NCBI GenBank assembly: GCA_017792405.1
Contig: CP051231.1
Span: 3,666,062-3,730,061, forward strand
DNA from: Oceanicola sp.
GTDB lineage: Bacteria; Pseudomonadota; Alphaproteobacteria; Rhodobacterales; Rhodobacteraceae
Reading direction: 5' to 3'
DNA length: 64,000 nucleotides
Positions 35,536 through 44,866 of this stretch are shown piece by piece (positions within the stretch are counted from its first letter, which is position 1; each line of letters begins with the position of its first letter). Both the position numbers and the translations under genes were made by a program. A model generated the notes under the pieces. That model made no database searches. It saw only the letters and a program-made list of their open reading frames with translations, and was not told where the DNA came from.

Positions 35536-36906
35536 ATGTCTATCCCCCAATCCGGCGGCGGGCCGATCGAGCGGCACGAGCAACTTGCAGAATACTTGGC
35601 GGCTGGCTGCAAGCCGAAGGACGCATGGCGCATCGGCACTGAGCACGAGAAGTTCGGCTACTGCAAAGACTCGCTCAAGCCTCTTCCATACGAAGGCGAG
35701 CGCTCTATCCGGGCAGTGCTCGAGGGGCTGAGGGATACTTATGGCTGGGCACCGGTCGAAGAGGGGGGCCATCTGATTGGCCTTGAGAAGGATGGTGCCA
35801 ATGTGAGCCTCGAGCCCGGTGGAGCTCTGGAGCTCAGCGGTGCCCCTCTAGAGACCATTCACCAGACCTGTGACGAGGTGAACGAGCACCTTCGGGAGGT
35901 CAAAGAGGTCTCTGACAAGATCGGCGTGGGTTTCATTGGTTTGGGTGCTGCACCCGAGTGGATGCATGATGAAATGCCCCTCATGCCCAAGGGCCGCTAT
36001 AAGCTGATGAACGACTACATGCAGAAGGTCGGGCCGCTGGGTACGACCATGATGCGGAGAACCTGCACGGTTCAGGTGAACCTCGATTTCGGCTCCGAGG
36101 CTGACATGGTCAAGAAGATGCGCGTTGCGCTGGCACTACAGCCAGTGGCCACGGCCCTCTTCGCCAATTCGCCGTTCTTTGAAGGCAAGAAGAACGGAAT
36201 GAAGAGCTTCCGATCCTACGTCTGGCGAAATCTGGATGATGACCGCACCGGGATGCTGCCCTTTGTCTTCGACGACGGCTTCGGATTTGAGGCCTACGCC
36301 GAGTACGCTCTCGACGTGCCCATGTACTTCGTCTATCGGAACGGGAGCTATATCAACGCACTCGGCCAGTCGTTTCGGGATTTTCTGAAGGGTGAACTAC
36401 CCGCATTGCCCGGCGAGAAGCCTACATTGAGCGATTGGGCCGATCATTTGACGACGCTCTTTCCAGAGGCGCGCCTGAAGCGGTTCATCGAGATGCGCGG
36501 CGCCGATGGCGGACCGTGGCGTAGGCTTTGCGCTTTGCCCGCATTCTGGGTGGGTTTGACGTATGACGAAGGCGCATTGGATGCCGCGTGGGACATGGTG
36601 AAGGACTGGGATGCTGACACCCGTCAAGCGCTGCGTATTTCGGCGGGCGAACAAGGGCTATCTGGCGAAGTAAACGGCCTGAAGATGCTCGATTTGGCCA
36701 AGGAAGCGCTTGCCATAGCTCAAGCGGGTCTGAAGGCGCGCGCACGGCCCGGTTCTGGCGGGATGGTCGCCGACGAGACGCATTTTCTCAATGCGTTGCA
36801 GGACAGCGTCGAAAGCGGCCATACCCCGGCGGATGAACTCGTCGAGCACCTCGACACCGATTGGAGTGGAGACCTCAAGCGCATCTACCCCGAGTACAGC
36901 TACTAA
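35536..36906 (+). CDS. gshA: glutamate-cysteine ligase (plant/alphaproteobacterial type)
   Basis: First step of glutathione synthesis. The 456-aa protein belongs to the class II/plant-like GCL group: RIGTEHEKFGY (about residues 35-45), VSLEPGGALELSGAPL, TCTVQVNLDFGSEADMVKKM and ANSPFFEGKKNGMKSFRSYVWRN. GGAG precedes the ATG at a normal distance. It stands after the three-gene rsmE operon and may be its last member. Confidence 0.93.
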   Translation: MSIPQSGGGPIERHEQLAEYLAAGCKPKDAWRIGTEHEKFGYCKDSLKPLPYEGERSIRAVLEGLRDTYGWAPVEEGGHLIGLEKDGANVSLEPGGALELSGAPLETIHQTCDEVNEHLREVKEVSDKIGVGFIGLGAAPEWMHDEMPLMPKGRYKLMNDYMQKVGPLGTTMMRRTCTVQVNLDFGSEADMVKKMRVALALQPVATALFANSPFFEGKKNGMKSFRSYVWRNLDDDRTGMLPFVFDDGFGFEAYAEYALDVPMYFVYRNGSYINALGQSFRDFLKGELPALPGEKPTLSDWADHLTTLFPEARLKRFIEMRGADGGPWRRLCALPAFWVGLTYDEGALDAAWDMVKDWDADTRQALRISAGEQGLSGEVNGLKMLDLAKEALAIAQAGLKARARPGSGGMVADETHFLNALQDSVESGHTPADELVEHLDTDWSGDLKRIYPEYSY

Positions 36907-37050
36907 AGTGCGCTCTGCGTGAGGGCTACGTGAAAACTTCCGTCACAGTCGGGCGGGAGCACACGGAAATGTTAACCTTACTTGACCCAACGGTAAAAAA
37001 GTGCCCAATCTCTCGGCACAAGACATTGAACGCGAAGAGGGATTTATTCA

Positions 37051-37293
37051 ATGCGTGACACTATTATCAAGATTTTCGACGTCCTTATCTGGGTGATCGG
37101 TGCGATCACTGCCATCGGCGGTATCATCGCCGGTATCGTCGTTCTGGCGCAGGGCGAAGTGGTTGGCCTCGGCTTCATCATCGGCGGCATCCTCTACGCC
37201 GTGATCATCATGGCCCTGTTCTTCATCCAGATCGGTATCTACTATCACACCAAGCGCACCGCCGAAGCGGTGGAGAAGCTGGCTGGACGCTGA
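37051..37293 (+). CDS. small membrane protein, 80 aa
   Basis: Two predicted transmembrane helices (about residues 8-32 and 36-60) of a strongly hydrophobic, Gly/Ile-rich sequence. They are joined by the short polar turn QGEVVG, and a charged tail (KRTAEAVEKLAGR) follows. GAGGGA lies 8 bases before the ATG, and a strong terminator follows, so this is a real monocistronic gene. Function unknown. Confidence 0.75.
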   Translation: MRDTIIKIFDVLIWVIGAITAIGGIIAGIVVLAQGEVVGLGFIIGGILYAVIIMALFFIQIGIYYHTKRTAEAVEKLAGR

Positions 37294-37320
37294 GCGGCGC
37301 CCCAGTTTGGAAGTTCTGGA

Positions 37321-37345
37321 AACCGGGCCTCAGGGCCCGGTTTTC
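37321..37345 (+). terminator. rho-independent terminator
   Basis: AACCGGGCC (37321-37329), a four-base loop, GGCCCGGTT (37334-37342), then TTTTCTTT. It terminates the small membrane protein gene. The last codons and stop of plsY on the other strand lie inside its descending arm and loop. Confidence 0.85.
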
Positions 37346-37950
37346 TTTCTTGCGCCTATGCGGGTTTCGGTGCCTGCCTTCATCCGTTGGATGTTTTCAA
37401 CGTGTCGGATGTAGATGAGCACTGTCAGCGCGATACCAAGGAAGAAACCGTTGGGATAGCCGAGTGTGAACATCCAAAACGTACAAGTCGCCGCCGAGAT
37501 CAGGGCTGCGAGTGAACTAAGGCGCGTCGCAAAGGCGACGATGAGCCATGTTCCACATGCTGCCAGACCTGTGAGCGGGTGCAGAGCGAGAAGCGTGCCA
37601 AGGAAGGTGGCAACGCCCTTGCCGCCCTTGAATTTGAGCCAAACCGGGAAAAGATGACCTAGGAAGGCGAACAGGCCAGCCACTTGGGCTGCATCCTCGG
37701 CGAGGAGCCAGCGAGCCATGAGCACAGCGATACCGCCTTTGCCAGCGTCGAAGACCAAGGTGAGAAAAGCGGCAAGCTTGTTGCCGGTACGCAGGACGTT
37801 TGTTGCCCCGATATTTCCAGAGCCAATCTTGCGCAGATCTCCCAAACCGAACGCCCGCGCCATGACCAGACCGAAGGGTACGGAACCTAACAGGTAGGCC
37901 AGCAGTGCAGTGACCAGCAGCAGGTTAAGATCAGTCGTTATGACAGGCAT
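37330..37950 (-). CDS. plsY: acyl-phosphate glycerol-3-phosphate acyltransferase
   Basis: Starts phospholipid synthesis by acylating glycerol-3-phosphate from acyl-phosphate; inner-membrane protein of 206 aa. The three PlsY signatures are visible: LLGSVPFGLVMAR (about residues 20-32), GSGNIGATNVLR (about 42-53) and KFKGGKGVATFLG (about 107-119). Five hydrophobic helices fit the family. The gene ends within the terminator hairpin of the convergent gene. Confidence 0.95.
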   Translation of the reverse strand: MPVITTDLNLLLVTALLAYLLGSVPFGLVMARAFGLGDLRKIGSGNIGATNVLRTGNKLAAFLTLVFDAGKGGIAVLMARWLLAEDAAQVAGLFAFLGHLFPVWLKFKGGKGVATFLGTLLALHPLTGLAACGTWLIVAFATRLSSLAALISAATCTFWMFTLGYPNGFFLGIALTVLIYIRHVENIQRMKAGTETRIGARKKTGP

Positions 37951-38087
37951 CGAGGTTCCTTGTGTGCTCCCCGTCTATGCGCCAACACAAAGCTGTTGAG
38001 CAAGGGTCTACCGCGGCACGCGCAGACCACGAACCAAGGGAACGGCCAATTCCAGTGCCGCCGCGACCACCTGTCCCGGCGCCATGC

Positions 38088-38681
38088 TCAGATGAGAAGC
38101 ACTTGAGCGCCCACACGCACCAGGCTGAACAGTTCGGCAATATGCTCATTGTAAAGACCGATGCAGCCGTTAGATGACTTACGTCCAATCTTGCGCGTGT
38201 CGTGGGTGCCGTGGATGCGGTAGTAGGTCCAGCCGAGGTAAAGGGCGTGAGTGCCAAGCGGGTTATCCGGCCCAGCAGGCACGAAGTCGGGCCACTCCGG
38301 GTTACGGCGCTTCATGGCCGGGGTTGGCGACCAGGTCGGTCCCTCGACTTTGCGTGCAACCGATGTGCGGCCACGGCGGGTAAGATCCTCAGAGATGGGA
38401 ACAGAGGTCGGGTACAGCTTGTAAACCGATTGGTCAGGCGACCAGTAGTGAAGTGCACGAGAGGTTAGATCCACCAGAATGGCGCCGCCACGAGTTGAGC
38501 TGAAGTAAGGCCGCCAATCAAGCGAACGAAAGCTGGAGATGTTGCGGGTAACCTGTTCCTGCGAACGCAAAGCCGAAGGGTCGACCTCTTCGGCCCAGCT
38601 TGCAGCTGGAAAAGTCGCGGCAGCAGCTGTGGCCCCCAAGAATGTGCGGCGGTTCAACTTGGCATTCGAAAAATCAGTCAT
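38088..38681 (-). CDS. exported L,D-transpeptidase (YkuD domain)
   Basis: Periplasmic peptidoglycan cross-linking or lipoprotein-attaching enzyme. The 197-aa precursor starts MTDFSNAKLNRRTFLGATAA, a twin-arginine-like signal peptide ending near AASWA. The YkuD catalytic motif is YRIHGTHDTRKIGRKSSNGCIGL, giving His and the nucleophile Cys in SNGC. WSPTPAMKRRNPEWP is typical of this subgroup. The start downstream of a longer frame is chosen because it directly heads the signal peptide. Confidence 0.88.
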   Translation of the reverse strand: MTDFSNAKLNRRTFLGATAAAATFPAASWAEEVDPSALRSQEQVTRNISSFRSLDWRPYFSSTRGGAILVDLTSRALHYWSPDQSVYKLYPTSVPISEDLTRRGRTSVARKVEGPTWSPTPAMKRRNPEWPDFVPAGPDNPLGTHALYLGWTYYRIHGTHDTRKIGRKSSNGCIGLYNEHIAELFSLVRVGAQVLLI

Positions 38682-38865
38682 CCTGTCCTCGAAATAATGT
38701 TCGCGGAGGGCAGATCTCCGCTGGGTAGCATTTATATTGCGTGAAAGCCTCAGTCGCAAATCAAACACATGGCAAAGCCGTGAACGTGATGTCGCCGCAA
38801 TTGCAGAACTAAGGGCAAGCAGCTATGGCTGACGCCCGACACTGTTTACAGGGGCTGCCTTCATC

Positions 38866-39366
38866 ATGCTGCGGATGATTTCCTTGATTGTCGTGAGTGC
38901 GGTTTCGCTCTCCGCTTGTGCACCCGCCGTCACGACGAGCGGTGAGGGCGGTGTGCGGGTGTACAACATCAGCGCCCGCGACGCGAACCAGATCCCCTAT
39001 AGGGTGCTCGACACGGTCAACGAGCTAAGGGCCGCTCGCGGCGTGAGCCCTGTTGCGCTTAGCTCAGAGCTGACTGCCGCGGCTTCGACCCATGCGCGCG
39101 ACATGTCGGTTCAGAACCGACCCTGGCACTTTGGGTCCGATGGCTCCAGCCCGTTGGATCGGGTGCGTCGCACCGGATATTCGGGTCAGTTCCTCGGTGA
39201 GAATATCAGCGAGACGTTCGAGTCCGAAATCGAGACTGTGTCCGCCTGGATGGAGCAGCCCGACACGCGCAACGTGATCCTAGCGCCCTCCGCCCGGAAC
39301 CTCGGTTTTGCCTGGTACCAAGAGCCGAATGGCAAGATCTGGTGGACCCTAATCACCGGTAGCTGA
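38866..39366 (+). CDS. CAP/SCP-domain lipoprotein
   Basis: A 166-aa secreted protein: signal peptide with lipobox LSAC (Cys at about residue 17), then a CAP (SCP/PR-1) domain. The domain shows LDTVNELRAARGVSPVALSSEL, THARDMSVQNRPWHFG with the conserved histidines, GENISETF and LGFAWYQEPNGKIWWTLI. Bacterial CAP proteins are extracytoplasmic and of mostly unknown activity. It is encoded between two L,D-transpeptidase genes and followed by a strong terminator. Confidence 0.88.
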   Translation: MLRMISLIVVSAVSLSACAPAVTTSGEGGVRVYNISARDANQIPYRVLDTVNELRAARGVSPVALSSELTAAASTHARDMSVQNRPWHFGSDGSSPLDRVRRTGYSGQFLGENISETFESEIETVSAWMEQPDTRNVILAPSARNLGFAWYQEPNGKIWWTLITGS

Positions 39367-39388
39367 ACTTAGATACAGACAGTCAAAA

Positions 39389-39417
39389 CGCCCGACTTTT
39401 GCGCCGGGCGCTTTTTT
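39389..39417 (+). terminator. rho-independent terminator
   Basis: CGCCCG (39389-39394), a ten-base loop, CGGGCG (39405-39410), then CTTTTTT. It lies 22 bases after the CAP lipoprotein gene and before the end of the convergent transpeptidase gene. Confidence 0.8.
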
Positions 39418-39429
39418 GTCAGCACATCA

Positions 39430-39933
39430 CTACGGATGGATATCAATCACGGTGCCGTTGCGGACCATGGCGTAGATCTTCTCGATCTCTCGATTCTTGA
39501 CCCAGATGCAACCAGCCGTCCAGTCCGATCCCTTCCGGTCGCGTTTGCTCTCGCGTGCACCGTGGATAAAGATGTCACCGCCAGGCTTCTTGCCCTGAGA
39601 CGCCGCATACTCACGGTCTGCCTCATTGGGGTATGAGATCCCCAACGAAAGGTGAAAGCTCGAGTTCGGGTTCCGCCTGTCGATCGTGTAGCGGCCCTCA
39701 GGAGTCTTGCCGTCGCCCTCAAACTGCTTGTGGCCACTCGGCGCGAAGCCGAGGCCGATCTTGTACTCGCGCAGTACCTCTTGGTGATGCAGCAAGTACA
39801 TCCGACGACGATCCTTGTAGACGACGATCCTAGTAACTTCCGGTCCGTTGTAGGTTTTGAACTTGCTCGAACAGCCTGCAAGGGCAAGGGCCGTAGCGCC
39901 AAAGAGCGTGGCGCGGCGTGTCAGCTTGATCAC
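39430..39933 (-). CDS. L,D-transpeptidase lipoprotein (YkuD domain)
   Basis: A 167-aa precursor starting at GTG (VIKLTRRATLFGATALALAGC), with a lipobox LAGC that anchors it to a membrane. The YkuD domain shows RRMYLLHHQEVLREYKIGLG, TPEGRYTIDRRNPNS and the catalytic IFIHGARES ... SDWTAGCIWV (His and Cys). Second such enzyme within 2 kb. The upstream frame extends as a shadow of the methyltransferase gene. Start codon choice is moderately certain. Confidence 0.86.
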   Translation of the reverse strand: MIKLTRRATLFGATALALAGCSSKFKTYNGPEVTRIVVYKDRRRMYLLHHQEVLREYKIGLGFAPSGHKQFEGDGKTPEGRYTIDRRNPNSSFHLSLGISYPNEADREYAASQGKKPGGDIFIHGARESKRDRKGSDWTAGCIWVKNREIEKIYAMVRNGTVIDIHP

Positions 39934-40019
39934 CGTTATAATCCCAGCATGTGCCTGTTTGTTATTATGCGCCGCACTATACGGATTTTGGTTGGTCTGA
40001 GAAGGTGCGGCGGTGCGCC

Positions 40020-41228
40020 TCACGCCCGCGTGAATTGCGCCGCCAGTTCCACATGAGAAGACCACCGAAACTGGTCCACCGGCTGAACCCAATCCAAAGT
40101 GTAGCCGCCCTCAACCAGAATGCGAGCGTCACGGGCAAAGGTGACCGGATTACAGGAAACAGCCGCAATGATCGGCACTCTACTCTTGGCGAGAGCGTCA
40201 TGCTGCGCTTCGGCGCCGGCACGGGGCGGGTCGATGACCACGGCGGAGTAGCGGTCCAATTCATCGGGCAAAAGTGGCTGGCGAAAGAGATCGCGCACTT
40301 TGGCAGTGGTGCGCCGGAGGCCTCCACCGGTCGAGCGCCAGCCAGCGTCCAAAGCTTCAACAAGCTGCTTGTCACCCTCGAAAGCCTCAACTTCACTGCC
40401 AGCAGCAAGCGGCAGCGTAAATGTGCCGCAACCTGCAAACAGATCGGCAACCAGGGCCTGACTCTTGCCCAATGCGTCTTGGATGGCAGACAAGAGGGCC
40501 ATTTCCCCATGGGCGGTTGCCTGAAGAAACGCACCCGGTGGCGGAACGACACGGGCGGCACCAAAGCGCTGAACCGGCGGCTCACGAGTCACGATGGGCT
40601 CATCGCCGTAGGTCAGACGCGCCAGGCCGTGCTGTCCGGCTAACTGGGCCAATGCAACCAAAATAGATCGGTCCGCGGATCGGCCGCTGCTCACACGAAC
40701 GTCGAGGCCGGATTCAGAAACCGCGACTGCCATATCCACACCGCTAGTGCGGGTGGCCAAGATTCGCGTCAGAGCCTCCAACGCTGGAAAGGCAGCAATG
40801 ATATCGGGATGGAGCACCTGGCAGTCCGGCACCTCTACAAGCAGATTGGAAGCTCTGGCCATGAACCCGACCATTGCCCCCTTCTTGGTGCGTCGCCCAT
40901 GCAGCGTAGCGCGCCTCCGGGATGCAGGAGGCGAGGTCGTTATGGGCCGGATCTCAGTCTCGATTCCTTGTGCGGCCAAGCCTTGCGCAATGACCGAGGT
41001 CTTCCACTCGGCAACGAAATCGTCAGACGCATGTTGCATCGCACAGGCACCACAGGCCTTGAAGTGTCGGCAGGGAGGGGACACTCGCGACTCTGACGGC
41101 GTCAGAACCTGCACCTTGCCTGTGGAAACAGCGATCTTTTCGCCCGGCAGCACTTGTGGAACGGGCTGCACGCCCTCCGCAACCCCTTCGCCGCGAACAT
41201 TCAGCCGTTCGACTACTACTTCCTCCAT
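40020..41228 (-). CDS. RNA 5-methyluridine methyltransferase, RlmD/TrmA family
   Basis: SAM-dependent C5-methyltransferase for a uridine in rRNA or tRNA. The 402-aa protein has a TRAM-like start (VVVERLNVRGEGVAEG) and a Cys cluster CRHFKACGACAMQH for a 4Fe-4S centre. The SAM motif is VADLFAGCGTFTLPLA, followed by VVIDPPRAGAEAQ, and the catalytic Cys is in VSCNPVTFARD. Which uridine it modifies is not deducible. It starts 10 bases after the ABC exporter gene on the same strand. Confidence 0.9.
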   Translation of the reverse strand: MEEVVVERLNVRGEGVAEGVQPVPQVLPGEKIAVSTGKVQVLTPSESRVSPPCRHFKACGACAMQHASDDFVAEWKTSVIAQGLAAQGIETEIRPITTSPPASRRRATLHGRRTKKGAMVGFMARASNLLVEVPDCQVLHPDIIAAFPALEALTRILATRTSGVDMAVAVSESGLDVRVSSGRSADRSILVALAQLAGQHGLARLTYGDEPIVTREPPVQRFGAARVVPPPGAFLQATAHGEMALLSAIQDALGKSQALVADLFAGCGTFTLPLAAGSEVEAFEGDKQLVEALDAGWRSTGGGLRRTTAKVRDLFRQPLLPDELDRYSAVVIDPPRAGAEAQHDALAKSRVPIIAAVSCNPVTFARDARILVEGGYTLDWVQPVDQFRWSSHVELAAQFTRA

Positions 41229-41238
41229 ACTCGAGGCG

Positions 41239-43086
41239 TTACTCGGCAGCCTCAGTCAGGTCAAGGAAGCCTCCGGACTGCCGATGCCAGAAGCCCGCGT
41301 AGCGCCCACCCAGCGAGACCAGCTCCTCATGGGTGCCTTCCTCGATAATGCGACCATCATCCAACACAACGATCCTGTCCATCCGGGCGATGGTTGAGAG
41401 GCGGTGGGCAATTGCAAGCACGGTCTTGCCCTCCATCACCTCATCAAGCGCGCCTTGGATTTGGGCCTCAACCTCTGAGTCGAGCGCGGAGGTTGCCTCA
41501 TCGAGTACGAGGATCGGAGCGTTCTTCAGAATGGCGCGGGCAAGGGCAACACGCTGGCGCTGCCCGCCTGAAAGGCGCACGCCACGCTCGCCGAGGTGCG
41601 CGTCGTAGCCTTGGCGGCTGTTGAAGTCTTCGAGACCGGTCACGAACTCATGGGCTTCGGCGCGGCGGGCGGCCTCTTCCATATCTTCATCCGGGGCGTC
41701 TGGGAGACCGTACTTTAGATTGTCGCGCGCGGAGCGATTGAACATGGCCGTGTCTTGCGTGACCATTGAAATGGCGCGGCGAAGGCTCTCTTGGGTGACA
41801 GTGGAGATATCCTGACCGTCGATCAGGATGCGGCCCTTCTCCGTATCGTAGAGACGCAGAAGCAAAGAGACTAGCGTGGACTTGCCTGCCCCGGAGGCCC
41901 CGACGATACCAAGGCGCTCCCCTGGCGCGATGCGGAGCGACACTCCCTGAACCCCGTCACGCTCACGACCGTAGGTGAACTCAACGTCTTGGAACTCAAT
42001 CGCGCCTTCAGGCACTTCGAGCGCCACCGCATCTGGTGAGTCGGTGACCGAATGGCTCGGCGTGAGCGTCCTCATCCCATCCTCGATCTCACCTACACTG
42101 GCGTAGATACCGAGCAGGGTGTGGCTGACCCATCCGGTCATCTGCGCTATGCGGATCGCGATGGTGCCGGCCGCGGCAATGTCACCAGCCGTTGCGGTGC
42201 CGCCTCTCCAGAGCAGAAGTGTTCCCCCGATGAGGAGGGCAGGAAGAAGCCCCGCCAGCAACATGAGCGCACCACGAAAGCCAGCAGCGAGCGTGCCGAC
42301 GTGGATCACCGAGTCACGGAACTTGCCCATTGCGCCCAGCGCGGCGCGGTCTTCATGCTCGGCGTGGGCGAAGAGCTTGACCGTCTTGATGTTAGTAATG
42401 GTGTCCACAACCTGCCCTGTGACCATCGCGCGCGCCGAGGCTCGTGCTTTGGAGCGCACACGAATGCGCGGCATGTACCAAGCGATCAGCCAAAAATAGG
42501 CGGTGAGCCAAACCGCGAGCGTGAGCGCAATGCGCCAATCGATCCCGATCAGCAGCAGCACCGCGCCGACGAGGGAGGCCAAGGCAAAACACACGGTGTT
42601 GGCCATTTCGGAAATGACATCGGTGATGGCGCGTGCTGTCTGCATCTGTTTCTGCGCGATGCGACCGGCAAAGTCGTTGTCGAAGAACTGCACCGCTTGG
42701 CCCATCGTCCAGCGATGGAGACGCGATAAGACGAGAGGCATCACGTTGGGTTGGATGACCAACGTGTTGGCAGCGGCCGACGCAAGAAAGCAGGCGGGGC
42801 GGATGACAATAAAGAAGCCCAGCGTACCGAGGATCAGCCAGAGGTGCGTTGAGAAGAAGGCATCGGGCCCCGCAGCGAGGGCAGCATCGATGATCTGGCC
42901 AAGCAGGAGGGCGGTGATGACCTCCAGCGTCCCGGTGATTGTGAAGAGCAAGCCCGATGCGACGAGAGGCACTTCCGCGCCACGCACAGCCCAGTGCATA
43001 AACGGCATCAGCTTGTCCGGCGGCGCGCCATCCGCGTGGCGAAAGGCGTCAATCAGATCGGCGAGGCGGCGGGCAATGCGTTGCAT
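41239..43086 (-). CDS. ABC exporter, fused permease and ATPase
   Basis: A 615-aa half-transporter that would act as a dimer in the inner membrane. Membrane domain at about residues 40-330 with six helices, ATPase domain at about 365-600. The latter has Walker A VGASGAGKST, the signature LSGGQRQRVALAR, and Walker B ILVLDEATSALD with H-loop AIAHRLSTI. The ATG at 43086 is chosen over a longer frame. Related to lipid or multidrug exporters (MsbA/LmrA group); substrate unknown. Confidence 0.92.
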   Translation of the reverse strand: MQRIARRLADLIDAFRHADGAPPDKLMPFMHWAVRGAEVPLVASGLLFTITGTLEVITALLLGQIIDAALAAGPDAFFSTHLWLILGTLGFFIVIRPACFLASAAANTLVIQPNVMPLVLSRLHRWTMGQAVQFFDNDFAGRIAQKQMQTARAITDVISEMANTVCFALASLVGAVLLLIGIDWRIALTLAVWLTAYFWLIAWYMPRIRVRSKARASARAMVTGQVVDTITNIKTVKLFAHAEHEDRAALGAMGKFRDSVIHVGTLAAGFRGALMLLAGLLPALLIGGTLLLWRGGTATAGDIAAAGTIAIRIAQMTGWVSHTLLGIYASVGEIEDGMRTLTPSHSVTDSPDAVALEVPEGAIEFQDVEFTYGRERDGVQGVSLRIAPGERLGIVGASGAGKSTLVSLLLRLYDTEKGRILIDGQDISTVTQESLRRAISMVTQDTAMFNRSARDNLKYGLPDAPDEDMEEAARRAEAHEFVTGLEDFNSRQGYDAHLGERGVRLSGGQRQRVALARAILKNAPILVLDEATSALDSEVEAQIQGALDEVMEGKTVLAIAHRLSTIARMDRIVVLDDGRIIEEGTHEELVSLGGRYAGFWHRQSGGFLDLTEAAE

Positions 43087-43139
43087 GGGCAGTCCTTGAG
43101 CGTCCGGAAGCAACGTAGCCCGGGCGCGGAAGAAGGAAA

Positions 43140-44276
43140 CTAGGCCTCGAGCAACTCTTCTCGTGTCAACGCGAAGCCGGACGCGATCCAACGCGCCTCC
43201 AACGCTTTCAGGCGTGCGCCTAACTCCGGGCCGGAGAACTGTGGCATCAGGTCGGCGGCTTTGATTGGAAACCTTTGGTCTGCGCCCATTCTAACTTCTT
43301 CGCCTGCGTTTTCCGGTGGAAGAGTCTCTGTTTGGGCCGCGCGCAAGAGAATGGCATCTAGCCCGCTCTCTGAACCAAACCGGTAGCCAAGCTCACTCGC
43401 AGAGGACATCGAGCTTGCGGCTGTCAAAAGCATATCAATGCCGCGCTCGTCGGCGCGGGACAACCTCAGCCCATCGCGGTCGCCACCCATTGCGGCGAGG
43501 CGTGCCGTCGCCTCTGAATTGGGAGCGAAGTGCAGAAATCTCGAAAGCGTCGGTGCATCGGCACCAGGGATGACGCGATGCAATACCCCAGACGCAGCCA
43601 TGGCGGCTACGGCAGCCGAGGGGTCAGGAGCAGCCAACAGCTTCAGTAGTTCGGTCGTGATGCGTTCAGCCGAAACTCTTGCGAGCCCATCGACACCTGC
43701 AGCGCAGGCGGCGAGACCCTCTTCATCGATGCCGTGAGCTGGGTCGGCGTACCACGCTGTAAAGCGGAAGAAGCGGAGGATACGCAAGTAGTCTTCAGCG
43801 ATCCGCTCTTCGGGCATCCCAATGAAGCGCACGCGCCCGGCCTCAAGATCGGGCAGCCCATTCAATGGGTCGATCAAATCTCCACGTGCATCGCAATACA
43901 GCGCGTTCATGGTAAAGTCGCGTCGGGCGGCGTCCTCGGCAATGTTGCGTGCAAAAGCCACCGTGGCGCGACGGCCATCGGTAGACACATCATTGCGGAA
44001 AGTGGTCACCTCGATCCGTTCATCCCCGGCAAGGACAGTGACGGTACCGTGCTCGACGCCCGTAGGGACAACCCGAAACCCGACTTGCTTGGCTATTTCG
44101 GTGACGCTCTCAGGCAGCGCATCAGTTGCCAGATCAAGATCTGATACTGGAGCGCTTATAAGCGTGTTCCGAACACAACCCCCAACAAAAAGCGCCCTGT
44201 AGCCTGCGTTCTCGAGCGCCCCACACAGTGCCTGAGGGCCAACCGCCTCAAGCCACGATGCGTTGATACGTTTCAT
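43140..44276 (-). CDS. cca: CCA tRNA nucleotidyltransferase / poly(A) polymerase family
   Basis: Adds or repairs the 3' CCA of tRNAs. The 378-aa protein has the class II nucleotidyltransferase head: ALFVGGCVRNTLI (about residue 29), SDLDLATDALPE with the two catalytic aspartates, FRNDVSTDGRRATVAF, and RRDFTMNALYCD followed by DPLNGLPDLEAGRVRFIG. RILRFFRFTAWY begins the helical part. Start ATG overlaps the Nudix stop (ATGA). Confidence 0.92.
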   Translation of the reverse strand: MKRINASWLEAVGPQALCGALENAGYRALFVGGCVRNTLISAPVSDLDLATDALPESVTEIAKQVGFRVVPTGVEHGTVTVLAGDERIEVTTFRNDVSTDGRRATVAFARNIAEDAARRDFTMNALYCDARGDLIDPLNGLPDLEAGRVRFIGMPEERIAEDYLRILRFFRFTAWYADPAHGIDEEGLAACAAGVDGLARVSAERITTELLKLLAAPDPSAAVAAMAASGVLHRVIPGADAPTLSRFLHFAPNSEATARLAAMGGDRDGLRLSRADERGIDMLLTAASSMSSASELGYRFGSESGLDAILLRAAQTETLPPENAGEEVRMGADQRFPIKAADLMPQFSGPELGARLKALEARWIASGFALTREELLEA

Positions 44277-44866
44277 GCCGGCATCCGGTCTGCCAGCGCA
44301 CGGAGCATCCGGGCAGTGGCCCCCCAGATGTAGTAGGGGCCGTAGGGGACAGTGTAGTAACGCCGATTGTATCCCTGCCAGAAACGGCCCTGCACGATAT
44401 AGTTGGTCGGGTCAGTGACGTGGCTGAGCGGAACGGTAAAAACCTCATCGACCTCACCAAACTCAGGGCGCGGAGCGAATTCACCGTCGATCAGCCCAAC
44501 CACAGGCGTAACCAAAAACCCCGTAACGGTTTCATGCGGTGGGAGGGTGCCGAGCACACCCACGGTCTCTCGGGGCAGGCCGATTTCTTCACTCGCCTCG
44601 CGCAACGCCGCGTCCACGACATCTGCATCTTGCGGATCAACTTTTCCGCCAGGAAAGGCGATTTGACCCGGATGATGTTTGAGCCGGGAGCTGCGCTTGG
44701 TCAGGATCAGACTTGGCTCGTGGCCGGTCATCCAGACAGGCACCAACACCCCGGCCGCTCGCGTCTTAGCCCGCACCGATGGTCGGCTTGGATTGAGGTC
44801 GTAGTCCGACGACGGACGGCCCTCTGCAGCTATGGCCGCTCGAAGCCGTCCCTCAATGTCAGTCAT
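44273..44866 (-). CDS. Nudix hydrolase, CoA pyrophosphatase-like
   Basis: Hydrolase of 197 aa with the Nudix box in GGKVDPQDADVVDAALREASEEIGL (G at about residue 70). It is preceded by HHPGQIAFPGG, the UPF0035 signature of the CoA-pyrophosphatase (NudL) group. WGATARMLRAL near the C-terminus also fits. ATG at 44866 is chosen since AAGGA lies upstream and it overlaps the hslO stop by 8 bases. Lies between hslO and cca in one operon. Confidence 0.9.
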   Translation of the reverse strand: MTDIEGRLRAAIAAEGRPSSDYDLNPSRPSVRAKTRAAGVLVPVWMTGHEPSLILTKRSSRLKHHPGQIAFPGGKVDPQDADVVDAALREASEEIGLPRETVGVLGTLPPHETVTGFLVTPVVGLIDGEFAPRPEFGEVDEVFTVPLSHVTDPTNYIVQGRFWQGYNRRYYTVPYGPYYIWGATARMLRALADRMPA

